Positions 27,805 through 36,882 of a stretch of 64,000 nucleotides of DNA are shown here, piece after piece. The notes beneath the pieces were generated by a model. It was not told where the DNA came from, did not search any database, and was given only the letters and a program-made list of their open reading frames with translations. This stretch comes from Neobacillus piezotolerans (GTDB taxonomy: Bacteria; Bacillota; Bacilli; Bacillales; Cytobacillaceae): assembly GCF_003362805.1 (NCBI RefSeq), contig NZ_QNQT01000001.1, positions 682,001 to 746,000 on the forward strand, written 5' to 3'. Every line of letters starts with the position of its first letter. Position 1 is the first letter of the stretch. A program made the position numbers and the translations under genes.

Positions 27805-29091
27805 ATGAGCTTTTTGCCTGAACAAACCTTTTCCATGCAAGGGTATAACCTTCATGTGACGAAGACGGAAAAATATAAAACGAATGCGATTGTTTTCAAA
27901 ATGAAAGCCCCCCTGAACGAAGAAACCGCGACGCTGAGGGCCCTTCTCCCACATGTCTTGCAAAGCAGCTCGGCTGAATACCCAACCACCACATTGCTCC
28001 GGTCCTATCTGGATGACCTGTATGGAGCGGTCCTAAGTGTAGATCTCGCGAAAAAGGGAAATGCGCATATTATTACGTTTTTTATGGAAATTGCCAATGA
28101 GAAATTTTTATCGGACCAGACTCCATTACTTAGAAAAGGAATGGAGCTCCTTAAGGAAATTATCCTTAACCCGCTTCTTGAAGGAAATGGTTTTGACCGG
28201 GCGACTGTCGAAAAGGAAAAGCGGACGCTGAAACAAAGGATTCAATCAACGTTTGATGACAAGATGCGGTATTCGAGCTTCCGCCTAATCGAGGAAATGT
28301 GTAAAGGGGAAGCCTATGCAATCAACGTGAATGGGCGAATCGAGGACATCGACGCGATCACCCCGGAAGGTTTGTATAATTATTACCGCTCATCCCTTTC
28401 AGAGGATGAAGTGGACATTTATATTGTTGGCGACGTCGAAGAAAATACGGTGAAGGATATTTCCGAAGAACTGTTCCGCTTTGAAAAAAGAGAAGCAAAA
28501 ATTCCTGCAAACGAGCCGCTTTCTAAAATAGAGGAGCCGAAAGTGATTAAGGAAGCACAGGATGTGAAGCAAGGAAAGCTGAACATCGGCTACCGTACCA
28601 ATATCCTCTATGGAGATCCGGATTACAACGCGCTTCAGGTTTTCAATGGTATTTTCGGAGGCTTCTCGCATTCAAAGCTGTTCATAAACGTCCGCGAGAA
28701 GGCAAGCCTCGCTTACTATGCCGCAAGCCGGCTTGAAAGCCATAAAGGCCTGATGCTCGTCATGTCGGGAATCGAAATGAAAAATTTCGACCAGGCCGTC
28801 GGGATTATCAAGGAACAGATGGAAGCGATGAAAAAAGGTGATTTTTCGGATGAGGAGCTGGAACAAACGAAGGCGGTTATCGTCAACCAGCTGCTTGAAA
28901 CAATCGATACGAACAGGGGCATTGTCGAAGTCCTTTACCACAATGTGGCCGGGAGAAAAAATATACCTTTTGACAGCTGGATTAAAGGCATGGAGGAGGC
29001 GACACGTGAAGATATTGTCGCAGTCGGTGAAAAAATCGAACTCGATACGATTTATTTTTTAACGGGAAAGGAGGCTGCCAATAATGGATAA
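27805..29091 (+). CDS. ymfF: M16-like inactive peptidase homologue YmfF
   Basis: YmfF (428 aa) belongs to the M16 peptidase family but lacks the zinc motif: the place where HxxEH would fall reads LLPHVLQSSSAEYP. It keeps the M16 domain 2 pattern (GGFSHSKLFINVREKASLAYY). The pairing with ymfH resembles heterodimeric M16 enzymes such as mitochondrial processing peptidase, in which one subunit is catalytic. ATG 27805 follows AAAGGAGG at 27789-27796. The 8-bp overlap with ymfH implies coupled synthesis of the two subunits. Confidence 0.88.
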   Translation: MSFLPEQTFSMQGYNLHVTKTEKYKTNAIVFKMKAPLNEETATLRALLPHVLQSSSAEYPTTTLLRSYLDDLYGAVLSVDLAKKGNAHIITFFMEIANEKFLSDQTPLLRKGMELLKEIILNPLLEGNGFDRATVEKEKRTLKQRIQSTFDDKMRYSSFRLIEEMCKGEAYAINVNGRIEDIDAITPEGLYNYYRSSLSEDEVDIYIVGDVEENTVKDISEELFRFEKREAKIPANEPLSKIEEPKVIKEAQDVKQGKLNIGYRTNILYGDPDYNALQVFNGIFGGFSHSKLFINVREKASLAYYAASRLESHKGLMLVMSGIEMKNFDQAVGIIKEQMEAMKKGDFSDEELEQTKAVIVNQLLETIDTNRGIVEVLYHNVAGRKNIPFDSWIKGMEEATREDIVAVGEKIELDTIYFLTGKEAANNG

Positions 29092-30373
29092 ACTCCAGTT
29101 CGGCCAGTTAAACGAAGAACTTTATTACGAAAAGATGCCGAATGGGCTGGATGTGTATGTCCTCCCGAAAAAAGGGTTCAACAAAACGTATGCCACGTTT
29201 ACGACGAAATACGGTTCGATTGACAACACGTTCAAGCCCCATGGCAAGGACGAGTTCGTAAAAGTGCCTGATGGGATTGCCCACTTCCTCGAGCATAAGC
29301 TGTTTGAAAAGGAAGACGGCGATGTGTTTCAGCAGTTCAGCAAGCAGGGGGCGTCAGCGAACGCTTTTACATCCTTTACAAGGACTGCCTACCTTTTTTC
29401 AAGTACATCACGGGTGGAAGAAAATCTTGAAACGCTCGTCGATTTTGTCCAGGATCCGTATTTTTCCGAAAAGACGGTTGAAAAGGAAAAAGGAATCATC
29501 GGCCAGGAAATCACGATGTACGATGACAACCCGGATTGGCGCCTCTATTTCGGCCTGATTGAAAACATGTACCATGCGCATCCTGTTAAAATTGATATCG
29601 CGGGGACGATTGATTCAATTGCGAAAATTGATAAGGATATGCTGTATGAATGCTACCATACATTCTACCATCCCGCGAATATGCTATTATTCATAGTGGG
29701 CCCTGTCTCTCCCAAAAAGATTATGGACCAGGTGAGGGATAACCAGGCAAAGAAGGAATTCGTCGACCGGCCGCCGGTTGAAAGGAAGTTTGAATCAGAG
29801 CAGGCGGGCGTCGCCACTCCGAAGCAAGTGCTGAAAATGAACGTCCAGACGCCGAAATGCCTTGTGGGGCTTAAGGCCGCGCATACCGATACAAAAGGAA
29901 GGGAAATGCTTGTACAGGAATTGTCCATCAATTTGCTTCTCGATATCCTTTTCGGAAAAAGTTCCGAAAATTTTATCCGCCTTTATGACAGCGGGCTTAT
30001 TGATGAGACGTTTTCGTTCGACTATACCCAGGAGCAGGGGTTCGGGTTCGCGATGATTGGCGGCGATACGGCCAATCCCGATGGTCTGGCCGACACGTTA
30101 AAGGCAATCCTTGAGAAAACCAAGGAAGGCAACATATCCGAGGAGCAGCTTGAGCGGGCAAAACGGAAACGAATCGGTTCATTCCTGAGGGCGGTCAATT
30201 CGCCTGAATTCATCGCCAACCAATTCACCCGGTACGCGTTCAATGAAATGGACCTCTTCTCTGTCGTGCCGGAACTTGAGAAAATCTCGGTCGATGATAT
30301 ACGGGCCGCGGCGAGGGAACTTTTCTCGGAAGAACGCTATTCGGTATGCCAAGTTGTTCCCGGTGGAAATTAG
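29084..30373 (+). CDS. ymfH: M16 family zinc peptidase YmfH
   Basis: YmfH (429 aa) is the active M16 partner of YmfF, with the inverted zinc motif H67-F-L-E70-H71 and a downstream GIIGQEITMYDDNP helix that supplies the third ligand. The second half carries the R/Y-type pattern of domain 2. It starts eight bases before the ymfF stop. Its substrate is unknown; the locus is conserved upstream of ymfI and pgsA in Bacillales. Confidence 0.92.
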   Translation: MDKLQFGQLNEELYYEKMPNGLDVYVLPKKGFNKTYATFTTKYGSIDNTFKPHGKDEFVKVPDGIAHFLEHKLFEKEDGDVFQQFSKQGASANAFTSFTRTAYLFSSTSRVEENLETLVDFVQDPYFSEKTVEKEKGIIGQEITMYDDNPDWRLYFGLIENMYHAHPVKIDIAGTIDSIAKIDKDMLYECYHTFYHPANMLLFIVGPVSPKKIMDQVRDNQAKKEFVDRPPVERKFESEQAGVATPKQVLKMNVQTPKCLVGLKAAHTDTKGREMLVQELSINLLLDILFGKSSENFIRLYDSGLIDETFSFDYTQEQGFGFAMIGGDTANPDGLADTLKAILEKTKEGNISEEQLERAKRKRIGSFLRAVNSPEFIANQFTRYAFNEMDLFSVVPELEKISVDDIRAAARELFSEERYSVCQVVPGGN

Positions 30374-30426
30374 AAAAGCGGAAACGCCCGTTTAGCGGCG
30401 GTTCCCATTAAGCTTTATGCAAGAGG

Positions 30427-30451
30427 AAAAGCGCCATTCAGGCGCTTTTTT
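30427..30451 (+). terminator. Intrinsic terminator after ymfH
   Basis: AAGCGCC/GGCGCTT with an ATTCA loop and a T run. Confidence 0.85.
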
Positions 30452-30485
30452 AGAGAAATCGTGTTGAATGATTGGGGTTGGGGAA

Positions 30486-31208
30486 ATGCGGAAATTCGCG
30501 TTGATTACAGGCGCGAGCGGCGGGATTGGCCAGGCGATTGCAGCCGAACTCGCCGCCCGGGGCTATAATTTATATCTTCATTACAATTCGAATAAGGAAG
30601 CTGCCGAACGCCTGGTGGAAAGCCTTTCTGTGCACGGGGGGGAATACAGTCCCATCATGGCTGATTTTTCAAGGCAGGGGGGGTACAAGGAGCTGCTCCC
30701 CAGCCTGTTCGGGGTTGACGCGGTTGTGCACTGCGGGGGAACCGCCGCCTATGGGTTATTCCAGGACCTTGACGACGAGGAAGCCGCTAGCCTTTTCAAC
30801 ATCCATGTCCTGAATCCGATGCTCCTGACAAAGGCGTTGATTCCGGAACTTTTGAAAAGGAAGACGGGCAGCATCGTCTTTATTGCTTCCATCTGGGGGC
30901 AAACCGGGGCAGCATGTGAAGCAGCATATTCGGCAGCGAAAGGCGCGCAAATTTCTTTCGTGAAAGCATTGGGTAAAGAGCTTGCGCCGAGCGGGATTCG
31001 GGTGAATGCCATCGCCCCTGGTGCTGTTGAGACGCAAATGATCGCTGGGTTCTCATCAGAGGAATTGGAGGAGCTGGCGAACGAAATCCCGATGGGCAGG
31101 CTAGGGCGCCCCAAGGAAATTGCCAATGCCGCCGCATTCCTTCTCTCGGAGCAGGCGTCGTATATTACCGGACACATCCTGTCCGTCAATGGCGGATGGT
31201 ATACGTGA
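30486..31208 (+). CDS. ymfI: SDR family oxidoreductase YmfI (EF-P 5-aminopentanone reductase)
   Basis: YmfI (240 aa) is a short-chain dehydrogenase. The NADPH loop is GASGGIG (residues 9-15) and the catalytic triad is S135, Y148 and K152 (YSAAK). In B. subtilis, YmfI reduces the 5-aminopentanone on elongation factor P to 5-aminopentanol; I assign that role by synteny and family. It otherwise resembles FabG. ATG 30486 is preferred over ATG 30468 because only the former leaves a normal SDR N-terminus (MRKFALITGASGG) and has GGGG-rich sequence upstream. Confidence 0.85.
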   Translation: MRKFALITGASGGIGQAIAAELAARGYNLYLHYNSNKEAAERLVESLSVHGGEYSPIMADFSRQGGYKELLPSLFGVDAVVHCGGTAAYGLFQDLDDEEAASLFNIHVLNPMLLTKALIPELLKRKTGSIVFIASIWGQTGAACEAAYSAAKGAQISFVKALGKELAPSGIRVNAIAPGAVETQMIAGFSSEELEELANEIPMGRLGRPKEIANAAAFLLSEQASYITGHILSVNGGWYT

Positions 31209-31287
31209 ACAGCCTTGAAAAATTCAGGTATATTTTCGCCAGCCCTCCGGAAAACTAACGTTGTATTATGAAATAGGAGGGATTGCG

Positions 31288-31545
31288 ATGTCTGTACTCG
31301 ATAACTGGAAACAATGGGAAGATTTCCTTGCTGACAGGCTTCACCAGGCACAGGACGAAGGTGTCAACAAAGATGTGGTTTCCGATTTGGCTTATCAGAT
31401 TGGCGACTATCTCGCGAATCAGGTTGAACCGAAGAACGAGCAGGAAAGAATTCTTGCAGATCTTTGGTCTGTAGCTGACAAGGATGAGCAGCAAGCTATC
31501 GCCAACATGATGGTCAAGCTTGTCCAAAATAATGGCACACGCTAA
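31288..31545 (+). CDS. ymfJ: DUF3243 family protein YmfJ
   Basis: YmfJ (85 aa) is a small acidic helical protein of the DUF3243 family (VLDNWKQWEDFLADRL, EQERILADLWSVADKDEQQA). ATG 31288 has AGGAGG at 31275-31280, ruling out the in-frame TTG 31261. No enzymatic motif is visible; its function is unknown. It is conserved between ymfI and ymfK. Confidence 0.9.
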   Translation: MSVLDNWKQWEDFLADRLHQAQDEGVNKDVVSDLAYQIGDYLANQVEPKNEQERILADLWSVADKDEQQAIANMMVKLVQNNGTR

Positions 31546-31573
31546 AAAGAGAGGATACCCTCTCTTTTTTTCT
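31545..31573 (+). terminator. Intrinsic terminator after ymfJ
   Basis: AGAGAGG/CCTCTCT around a short loop, then seven T. It begins at the stop codon. Confidence 0.9.
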
Positions 31574-31698
31574 TTTTACCGGTAAAATGGCTAGAATCGA
31601 TGACCACATTGTTTTTCCTTTCATCTTCTAAGAAAATCATATAATATAGGTTTAGATAATATGATGAAATTTGTCAGATGCAGTGCCAGGAGGTAAAT

Positions 31699-32490
31699 AT
31701 GGAAAAAAAAGAATGGTACATCGAATATGAAATCCAGCAAAACCGCCCTGGCTTGCTGGGCGATATTTCGTCTCTCCTAGGCATGCTCTCCATAAATATC
31801 GTGACGATCAATGGGGTTGACCAGGGCAGGCGAGGGCTTTTGATTCGCGCTGATAACGATGACCTGATCGAGCGCCTTGAGTCAATTTTACACACAATGG
31901 ATACAATAAAGGTAATTAAAATACGTGAACCGAAACTTAGGGACCGGCTGGCTGTCAGGCATGGGAGGTACATCCAGCGCGACGCCGATGACAAGAAAAC
32001 GTTCCGGTTTGTCAGGAACGAGCTTGGCGTCCTTGTTGACTTCATGGCGGAATTGTACAAGCAGGAAGGCCACAAATTAATTGGGATCAGGGGTATGCCA
32101 CGGGTTGGGAAGACGGAATCGATTGTCGCGGCCAGCGTCTGCGCGAATAAAAGGTGGCTGTTCCTATCGTCCACACTTCTAAAGCAAACAATCAGGAGCC
32201 AGCTGCTTGAAGATGAATATAGTGAAAACAATATTTTCATCATCGACGGGATTGTTTCATCCAGGAGGGCGAATGAAAAACACTGGCAGCTTGTGCGGGA
32301 AATCATGCGCCTGCCCGCTGTCAAAGTAATTGAACACCCGGATCTCTTTGTAAGGAATTCGGAATATACTTTGGATGATTTTGACTATATTATTGAGCTC
32401 CGCAATGATGCCGACGAGGAAATTACATACGAAGTGGTCGACAATGAAAACGAACCGTTCGCATCCGATTTTGGAGAATTCGATTTTTAA
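31699..32490 (+). CDS. ymfK: YmfK: ACT-like domain plus P-loop protein (DUF3388)
   Basis: YmfK (263 aa) begins with an ACT-like fold (about 5-75: YEIQQNRPGLLGDISSLLGM). A second part opens with a P-loop, GMPRVGKT (residues 132-139), followed by a hydrophobic strand and FIIDGIVSSRRA. The known family is DUF3388. An amino-acid-sensing ATPase or GTPase is a reasonable inference, but no function is established to my knowledge. ATG 31699 follows AGGAGG with a five-base gap. A rodZ homologue follows. Confidence 0.85.
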   Translation: MEKKEWYIEYEIQQNRPGLLGDISSLLGMLSINIVTINGVDQGRRGLLIRADNDDLIERLESILHTMDTIKVIKIREPKLRDRLAVRHGRYIQRDADDKKTFRFVRNELGVLVDFMAELYKQEGHKLIGIRGMPRVGKTESIVAASVCANKRWLFLSSTLLKQTIRSQLLEDEYSENNIFIIDGIVSSRRANEKHWQLVREIMRLPAVKVIEHPDLFVRNSEYTLDDFDYIIELRNDADEEITYEVVDNENEPFASDFGEFDF

Positions 32491-32511
32491 TAAAGTTGGA
32501 AGGTGTTTGAG

Positions 32512-33414
32512 TTGACGGAATTGGGAAACCGATTGAAGGAGGAACGGCTTGCGAAGGGTCTGAGCCTCGATGACCTGCAGGCAGCTACAAAGATTCAGAA
32601 AAGATACCTTTCAGGTATAGAGGAAGGGAATTATTCCACGATGCCGGGTGATTTTTACGTCCGCGCATTTATCAAGCAATACTGTGAAGCGATTGGGCTA
32701 AATGCGGACGAGATATTCGAGGAGTACAAGGGGGATATCCCCTCCCCTTACCAGCAGGATTTGCCTGAGCAGCTTTCACGTGTAAAATCGAGGAAAGGGC
32801 TTGGGGAAGGCGGCTCCCGGGTTATTGAAATCCTTCCGAAAATATTGGTTTGGGTTGTAGTTTTGGGAGTTGCCGCGCTGATTTATTACGTTGTGCAGCA
32901 AAACGCCGCCGGGGATTCCAGCTCGGGTGATGGCGGATCAAAAGCCCCTGCTTCAATTGTAAAGCCGCCGGATAAAAAGGATACGGAAAAACAGGAGGAT
33001 AAGCCTGAAGCCGGCGAAGATGCGGGTGATGATGAAAAACAGAAGGAAGAAGAACCTGCCGAGCCGGAGACACCCGCACAGGAATTGGAGATGGTCCAAT
33101 CTGCCGGGACTACATCTACCTATGAATTGAAAAATGCTGAAAAATTTGAGCTGAAGGTTGTTTCCAAAGGTGAAACCTGGGTAAGTATAAAAAATGGCAA
33201 AGGCAATTCTTTCTTCCAGGGATTATTGGCTGTTGGCAAGCCGGAAAGCGAAAAAACAGTCGATTTTTCCAATGAATCAGAAGCGGTATTAAGAGTCGGG
33301 AATTCCGTTGATACGGACATCTTTGTGAATGGGGAGAAGCTAGAATTTGCGATTCCACCAACCAAAGCAGTCTCCCAAAACATTAAGATCCGCTATATTA
33401 AAGGGAATGAATAG
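32512..33414 (+). CDS. rodZ: RodZ-like cell-shape protein YmfM
   Basis: This 300-residue protein is the Bacillus RodZ homologue that links MreB-type filaments to the membrane. It has an N-terminal Cro/CI-like HTH (about 1-70: GNRLKEERLAKGLSLDDLQ) and a basic patch. One transmembrane segment follows (about 105-123), then a Ser/Gly/Lys/Glu-rich linker (about 125-190) and a C-terminal DUF4115 beta domain. The start is TTG 32512 (MTELGNRLKEE), with GGAAGGTG six bases upstream; a GTG at 32503 lies within that site. Confidence 0.88.
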   Translation: MTELGNRLKEERLAKGLSLDDLQAATKIQKRYLSGIEEGNYSTMPGDFYVRAFIKQYCEAIGLNADEIFEEYKGDIPSPYQQDLPEQLSRVKSRKGLGEGGSRVIEILPKILVWVVVLGVAALIYYVVQQNAAGDSSSGDGGSKAPASIVKPPDKKDTEKQEDKPEAGEDAGDDEKQKEEEPAEPETPAQELEMVQSAGTTSTYELKNAEKFELKVVSKGETWVSIKNGKGNSFFQGLLAVGKPESEKTVDFSNESEAVLRVGNSVDTDIFVNGEKLEFAIPPTKAVSQNIKIRYIKGNE

Positions 33415-33439
33415 TCATCCTGCATGATGGCTATTTTTT
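33411..33439 (+). terminator. Intrinsic terminator overlapping the rodZ stop
   Basis: ATAGTCATC pairs with GATGGCTAT (one wobble), followed by six T. The rodZ stop codon is inside the 5' arm. Confidence 0.8.
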
Positions 33440-33461
33440 CTCGCACCTTGGAGGAAAGAAA

Positions 33462-34040
33462 ATGAATGTACCTAATAAGATAACAATTTCAAGAATTTTA
33501 TTGATCCCTTTATTTATGATCATTGTGCTGGTCCCGTTTCAATGGGGGACAGTGAGCCTGCTAGGGGCGACAATGCCCGTCACCCATTTGGTTGGGGCGC
33601 TGCTGTTCATTTTTGCTGCGGCGACGGACTGGGTTGACGGTTACTACGCAAGGAAGTATAAGCTTGTCACGAATATGGGGAAATTCCTTGATCCGCTCGC
33701 CGATAAATTGCTTGTTTCCGCAGCGCTGATCGTTCTGGTTGAATTGCAGTACGCGCCTTCTTGGATAGTCATCCTGATTATCAGCAGGGAATTCGCGGTA
33801 ACCGGATTGCGCCTCCTCCTCGTAGAGGGCGGAGAAGTCGTGGCCGCCAATATGCTTGGAAAAATTAAGACATGGGCGCAGATTATCGCGGTTTCATCCC
33901 TTTTGCTTCATAATATAATTTTTGAAATGATTTCCATTCCATTCGATGACATCGCCCTTTGGGTGGCGCTGATTTTCACGATGTGGTCCGGATGGGATTA
34001 TTTTGCTAAAAATATGCATGTCTTTAAAAACTCCAAATAA
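33462..34040 (+). CDS. pgsA: CDP-diacylglycerol-glycerol-3-phosphate 3-phosphatidyltransferase
   Basis: PgsA (192 aa) makes phosphatidylglycerophosphate, the committed step to phosphatidylglycerol and cardiolipin. It is an integral membrane protein with about six helices. The CDP-alcohol phosphotransferase signature is complete: D56, D59, G60, A63, R64, G73, D77 and D81. TTGGAGGAAAG precedes ATG 33462. Confidence 0.97.
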   Translation: MNVPNKITISRILLIPLFMIIVLVPFQWGTVSLLGATMPVTHLVGALLFIFAAATDWVDGYYARKYKLVTNMGKFLDPLADKLLVSAALIVLVELQYAPSWIVILIISREFAVTGLRLLLVEGGEVVAANMLGKIKTWAQIIAVSSLLLHNIIFEMISIPFDDIALWVALIFTMWSGWDYFAKNMHVFKNSK

Positions 34041-34070
34041 AGCTTCTACAGTTGAAGGTGTGATCGATGG

Positions 34071-35321
34071 GTGAATGCTGAAATCATAGCAGTCGGTTCC
34101 GAGCTGCTGCTCGGGCAAATTACGAATACGAACGCGCGCTTCCTTTCCGGGCAGCTCGCGCTCATTGGCATTAATGTGTATTTCCACACAGTTGTAGGGG
34201 ACAATGCCGGACGCCTGAAGCAGGCGCTGGAAATTGCCGAAAGGCGCTCCGACCTGGTGGTTATTACCGGCGGCCTTGGCCCGACCAAAGACGATCTTAC
34301 GAAAGAAACAATCGCTGCGCACCTCGGGGTCGGACTTGAAACGGATAAAGTAGCAATGGAATCGATTGAGCTTTTCTTCAAGCGGACCAACCGGGTGATG
34401 TCGGAGAACAACCGAAAACAAGCTCTTATCCTGGAAGGTTCGCAGGTCCTTCCAAATGACCATGGGATGGCTCCCGGCATGGTCCTGAAGAAAGGGGAAA
34501 AGCTCTATATGCTCCTTCCAGGGCCGCCGAGTGAAATGGAGCCGATGTTCCTTTCATACGGCGCCCAAGCTTTGACAAGCAGGCAGTCCTCCCAGGAGCA
34601 GATCGTTTCCAGGGTCCTGCGTTTCTTCGGAATCGGTGAAGCGATGCTCGAGAACGAAATTGAGGATTTGATAGACAGTCAATCGAATCCGACAATTGCC
34701 CCGCTCGCATCTGAAGGGGAAGTCACCCTCCGCCTGACCGCCAAACATTCGATTTTAGAAAGCGCCATCGAATTGCTTGATGAAACGGAAAAGGAAATCC
34801 TTGGCCGAGTTGGCGATTACTTTTATGGCTATGACGACACTTCGCTAATGAATGAGCTGGCTAAGAAATTGAAGGAAACCGGGTTGACACTTGCGTGTGC
34901 CGAAAGCCTGACCGGCGGGATGTTCCAACAGGAATTCACAAGCATACCTGGAGCAGGCTCGAGCCTTAAGGGGGGCGTGGTTTGCTATACGAACGAAGTA
35001 AAGGCCTCCGTGCTTCATGTTAAAAAGGAAACGATTGAGAACGAAGGGGTTGTCAGCGCCAAATGCGCGGCCGAGCTTGCCGAAAATGCCGCGCAATTAA
35101 TGAAAGCCGACATCGGAATCAGTTTTACCGGTGTCGCCGGGCCGGATGAGCTAGAAGGAAAGCCAGTGGGTACGGTCTATATCGGCATCAGCCAGATCGG
35201 AAAGCCTGCGCATGTCGAGAAGCTGAACCTTGGCGGCGGAAGGAAAGCCAACCGGATAAGGACGGTCAAATACGGCTGCCATTTTCTGCTCAAGCAGCTG
35301 AATGAAGGGAAGGAAGCCTAA
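34071..35321 (+). CDS. cinA: Competence/damage-inducible protein CinA
   Basis: CinA (416 aa) combines an N-terminal molybdopterin-binding-like (COG1058) domain ([33 protein letters not shown]) with a C-terminal NMN deamidase (PncC) domain (about 250-410: [28 protein letters not shown]). It is thought to act in pyridine nucleotide recycling and is co-expressed with recA in many Gram-positives. The start is GTG 34071 with GAAGGTG upstream. The terminator here makes cotranscription with recA partial. Confidence 0.94.
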   Translation: MNAEIIAVGSELLLGQITNTNARFLSGQLALIGINVYFHTVVGDNAGRLKQALEIAERRSDLVVITGGLGPTKDDLTKETIAAHLGVGLETDKVAMESIELFFKRTNRVMSENNRKQALILEGSQVLPNDHGMAPGMVLKKGEKLYMLLPGPPSEMEPMFLSYGAQALTSRQSSQEQIVSRVLRFFGIGEAMLENEIEDLIDSQSNPTIAPLASEGEVTLRLTAKHSILESAIELLDETEKEILGRVGDYFYGYDDTSLMNELAKKLKETGLTLACAESLTGGMFQQEFTSIPGAGSSLKGGVVCYTNEVKASVLHVKKETIENEGVVSAKCAAELAENAAQLMKADIGISFTGVAGPDELEGKPVGTVYIGISQIGKPAHVEKLNLGGGRKANRIRTVKYGCHFLLKQLNEGKEA

Positions 35322-35345
35322 AGCGGCTTCCTTTTGCTTTTTTGG
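35312..35345 (+). terminator. Intrinsic terminator overlapping the cinA stop
   Basis: GGAAGCC (35312-35318) pairs with GGCTTCC (35325-35331), followed by a T-rich tail. The stop codon lies in the loop. Confidence 0.8.
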
Positions 35346-35466
35346 GGGGCGGGCAAATTTTCAGATTACGGGGCAAAAAAGCCAAACGATGAGGTGTAAC
35401 GGGGTAAAACGCTTGGTTTTATAGGATAATCAGCCTTTTTACGAGCTTACGCCCTTCGAAAAAAAT

Positions 35467-35480
35467 CGAATAAATGTTCG
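35467..35480 (+). promoter_or_regulatory. LexA (SOS) box of recA
   Basis: CGAATAAATGTTCG fits the Bacillus LexA (DinR) consensus CGAACnnnnGTTCG with one change, T in place of C at position 5. It lies 9 bp upstream of the recA -35 hexamer, consistent with LexA repression and SOS induction. Confidence 0.85.
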
Positions 35481-35489
35481 TATTTTTGC

Positions 35490-35518
35490 TGGACAAATAC
35501 ATTTGAAAATTGTATAGT
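35490..35518 (+). promoter_or_regulatory. Sigma-A promoter of recA
   Basis: TGGACA (35490-35495), a 17-bp spacer and TATAGT (35513-35518), each one change from consensus. Confidence 0.8.
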
Positions 35519-35593
35519 ATTAATAGAAGCAATTTGCTAGATTTGAGTCAATCGCTTATGATTTTATATATATGATTTTAAGGAGGAAACACA

Positions 35594-36637
35594 GTGAGTG
35601 ATCGTCAGGCTGCCTTAGAAATGGCGCTAAAGCAAATAGAAAAACAATTCGGCAAAGGTTCAATCATGAAACTCGGTGAACGAGCCGAGCAGAGGATTTC
35701 AACCATGCCAAGCGGATCGCTTGCCCTTGACGCGGCCCTTGGAGTAGGAGGGTATCCACGCGGGCGGATTATCGAAATTTACGGACCTGAAAGTTCAGGT
35801 AAAACAACGGTAGCTCTTCACGCCATCGCGGAAGTCCAGGCAAAAGGCGGCCAGGCGGCTTTCATTGACGCCGAGCATGCCCTTGACCCTGTATACGCGC
35901 AGAAATTAGGGGTCAACATCGATGAATTGCTCCTTTCCCAGCCGGACACCGGCGAGCAGGCGTTGGAAATTGCCGAGGCACTCGTCCGGAGCGGCGCGGT
36001 GGACATTATTGTTATTGACTCGGTCGCTGCATTGGTTCCGAAAGCGGAAATTGAAGGGGAAATGGGCGATGCCCACGTCGGCCTGCAGGCCCGCTTGATG
36101 TCCCAGGCTCTCCGCAAGCTTTCCGGGGCGATCAACAAGTCGAAGACCATTGCCGTTTTCATTAACCAAATCCGTGAAAAAGTAGGCGTCATGTTCGGTA
36201 ACCCGGAAACGACTCCCGGCGGACGCGCCCTTAAGTTTTATTCCACGATCAGGCTGGAAGTGCGCCGCGCTGAAACCCTGAAGCAGGGAACCGAAATGGT
36301 CGGGAACAAGACAAAAATCAAGGTAGTCAAAAACAAGGTGGCTCCTCCTTTCCGTACCGCGGAAGTCGACATCATGTACGGAGAAGGCATTTCCCGGGAA
36401 GGGGAAATTGTGGACATTGGTTCTGAACTCGACATAGTCCAGAAAAGCGGCTCCTGGTATTCCTACAATGAGGAACGGATTGGGCAGGGCAGGGAAAATG
36501 CAAAGGCATTCCTGAAAGAAAACCATGTAATCCGTGAAGAAATCAGGCAAAAAATCCGTGATCATTTTGGCCTTGATGGAGAAAAGATCGTCACTGAAGC
36601 TGATGAAGATCCCGAACAGTTTGAACTGATTGATTAA
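35594..36637 (+). CDS. recA: Recombinase RecA
   Basis: RecA (347 aa) forms the nucleoprotein filament for homologous recombination and stimulates LexA self-cleavage. Walker A is GPESSGKT (residues 64-71); Walker B is in [14 protein letters not shown]. The L1/L2 DNA-binding loops ([33 protein letters not shown]) are conserved. It starts with GTG 35594 behind AAGGAGGAAA. A LexA box and a sigma-A promoter lie in the leader. The terminator at 36643 isolates it. Confidence 0.99.
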   Translation: MSDRQAALEMALKQIEKQFGKGSIMKLGERAEQRISTMPSGSLALDAALGVGGYPRGRIIEIYGPESSGKTTVALHAIAEVQAKGGQAAFIDAEHALDPVYAQKLGVNIDELLLSQPDTGEQALEIAEALVRSGAVDIIVIDSVAALVPKAEIEGEMGDAHVGLQARLMSQALRKLSGAINKSKTIAVFINQIREKVGVMFGNPETTPGGRALKFYSTIRLEVRRAETLKQGTEMVGNKTKIKVVKNKVAPPFRTAEVDIMYGEGISREGEIVDIGSELDIVQKSGSWYSYNEERIGQGRENAKAFLKENHVIREEIRQKIRDHFGLDGEKIVTEADEDPEQFELID

Positions 36638-36642
36638 TCCCC

Positions 36643-36675
36643 AAAAAAGCAAAGCCTTCTCGGCTTTGCTTTTTT
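36643..36675 (+). terminator. Intrinsic terminator after recA
   Basis: AAAAAAGCAAAGCC with GGCTTTGCTTTTTT; the A-rich flank may also serve the reverse strand. Confidence 0.92.
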
Positions 36676-36721
36676 GGATATCAGTAAATTCCAATTATTG
36701 AAAGCGTTAAAGGACAAACCC

Positions 36722-36764
36722 TTGACAATGATTATTGACACATTTACAATTAACATTGTATATT
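36722..36764 (+). promoter_or_regulatory. Two overlapping sigma-A promoters of rny
   Basis: P1: perfect TTGACA (36722-36727), 17 bp, TACAAT (36745-36750). P2: perfect TTGACA (36735-36740), 18 bp, TATATT (36759-36764). The remaining ~115-bp leader is AT-rich. Confidence 0.75.
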
Positions 36765-36882
36765 TTACATTTTTGGTAATTTTACATGTTAAAAAGCCTT
36801 GGTGCTTGCTGTATGTTGATTACAATGTACATGCCGACACTTGAAAATGTAACAAAAGTTCATAGCAAGAGGAGGTGTAACG

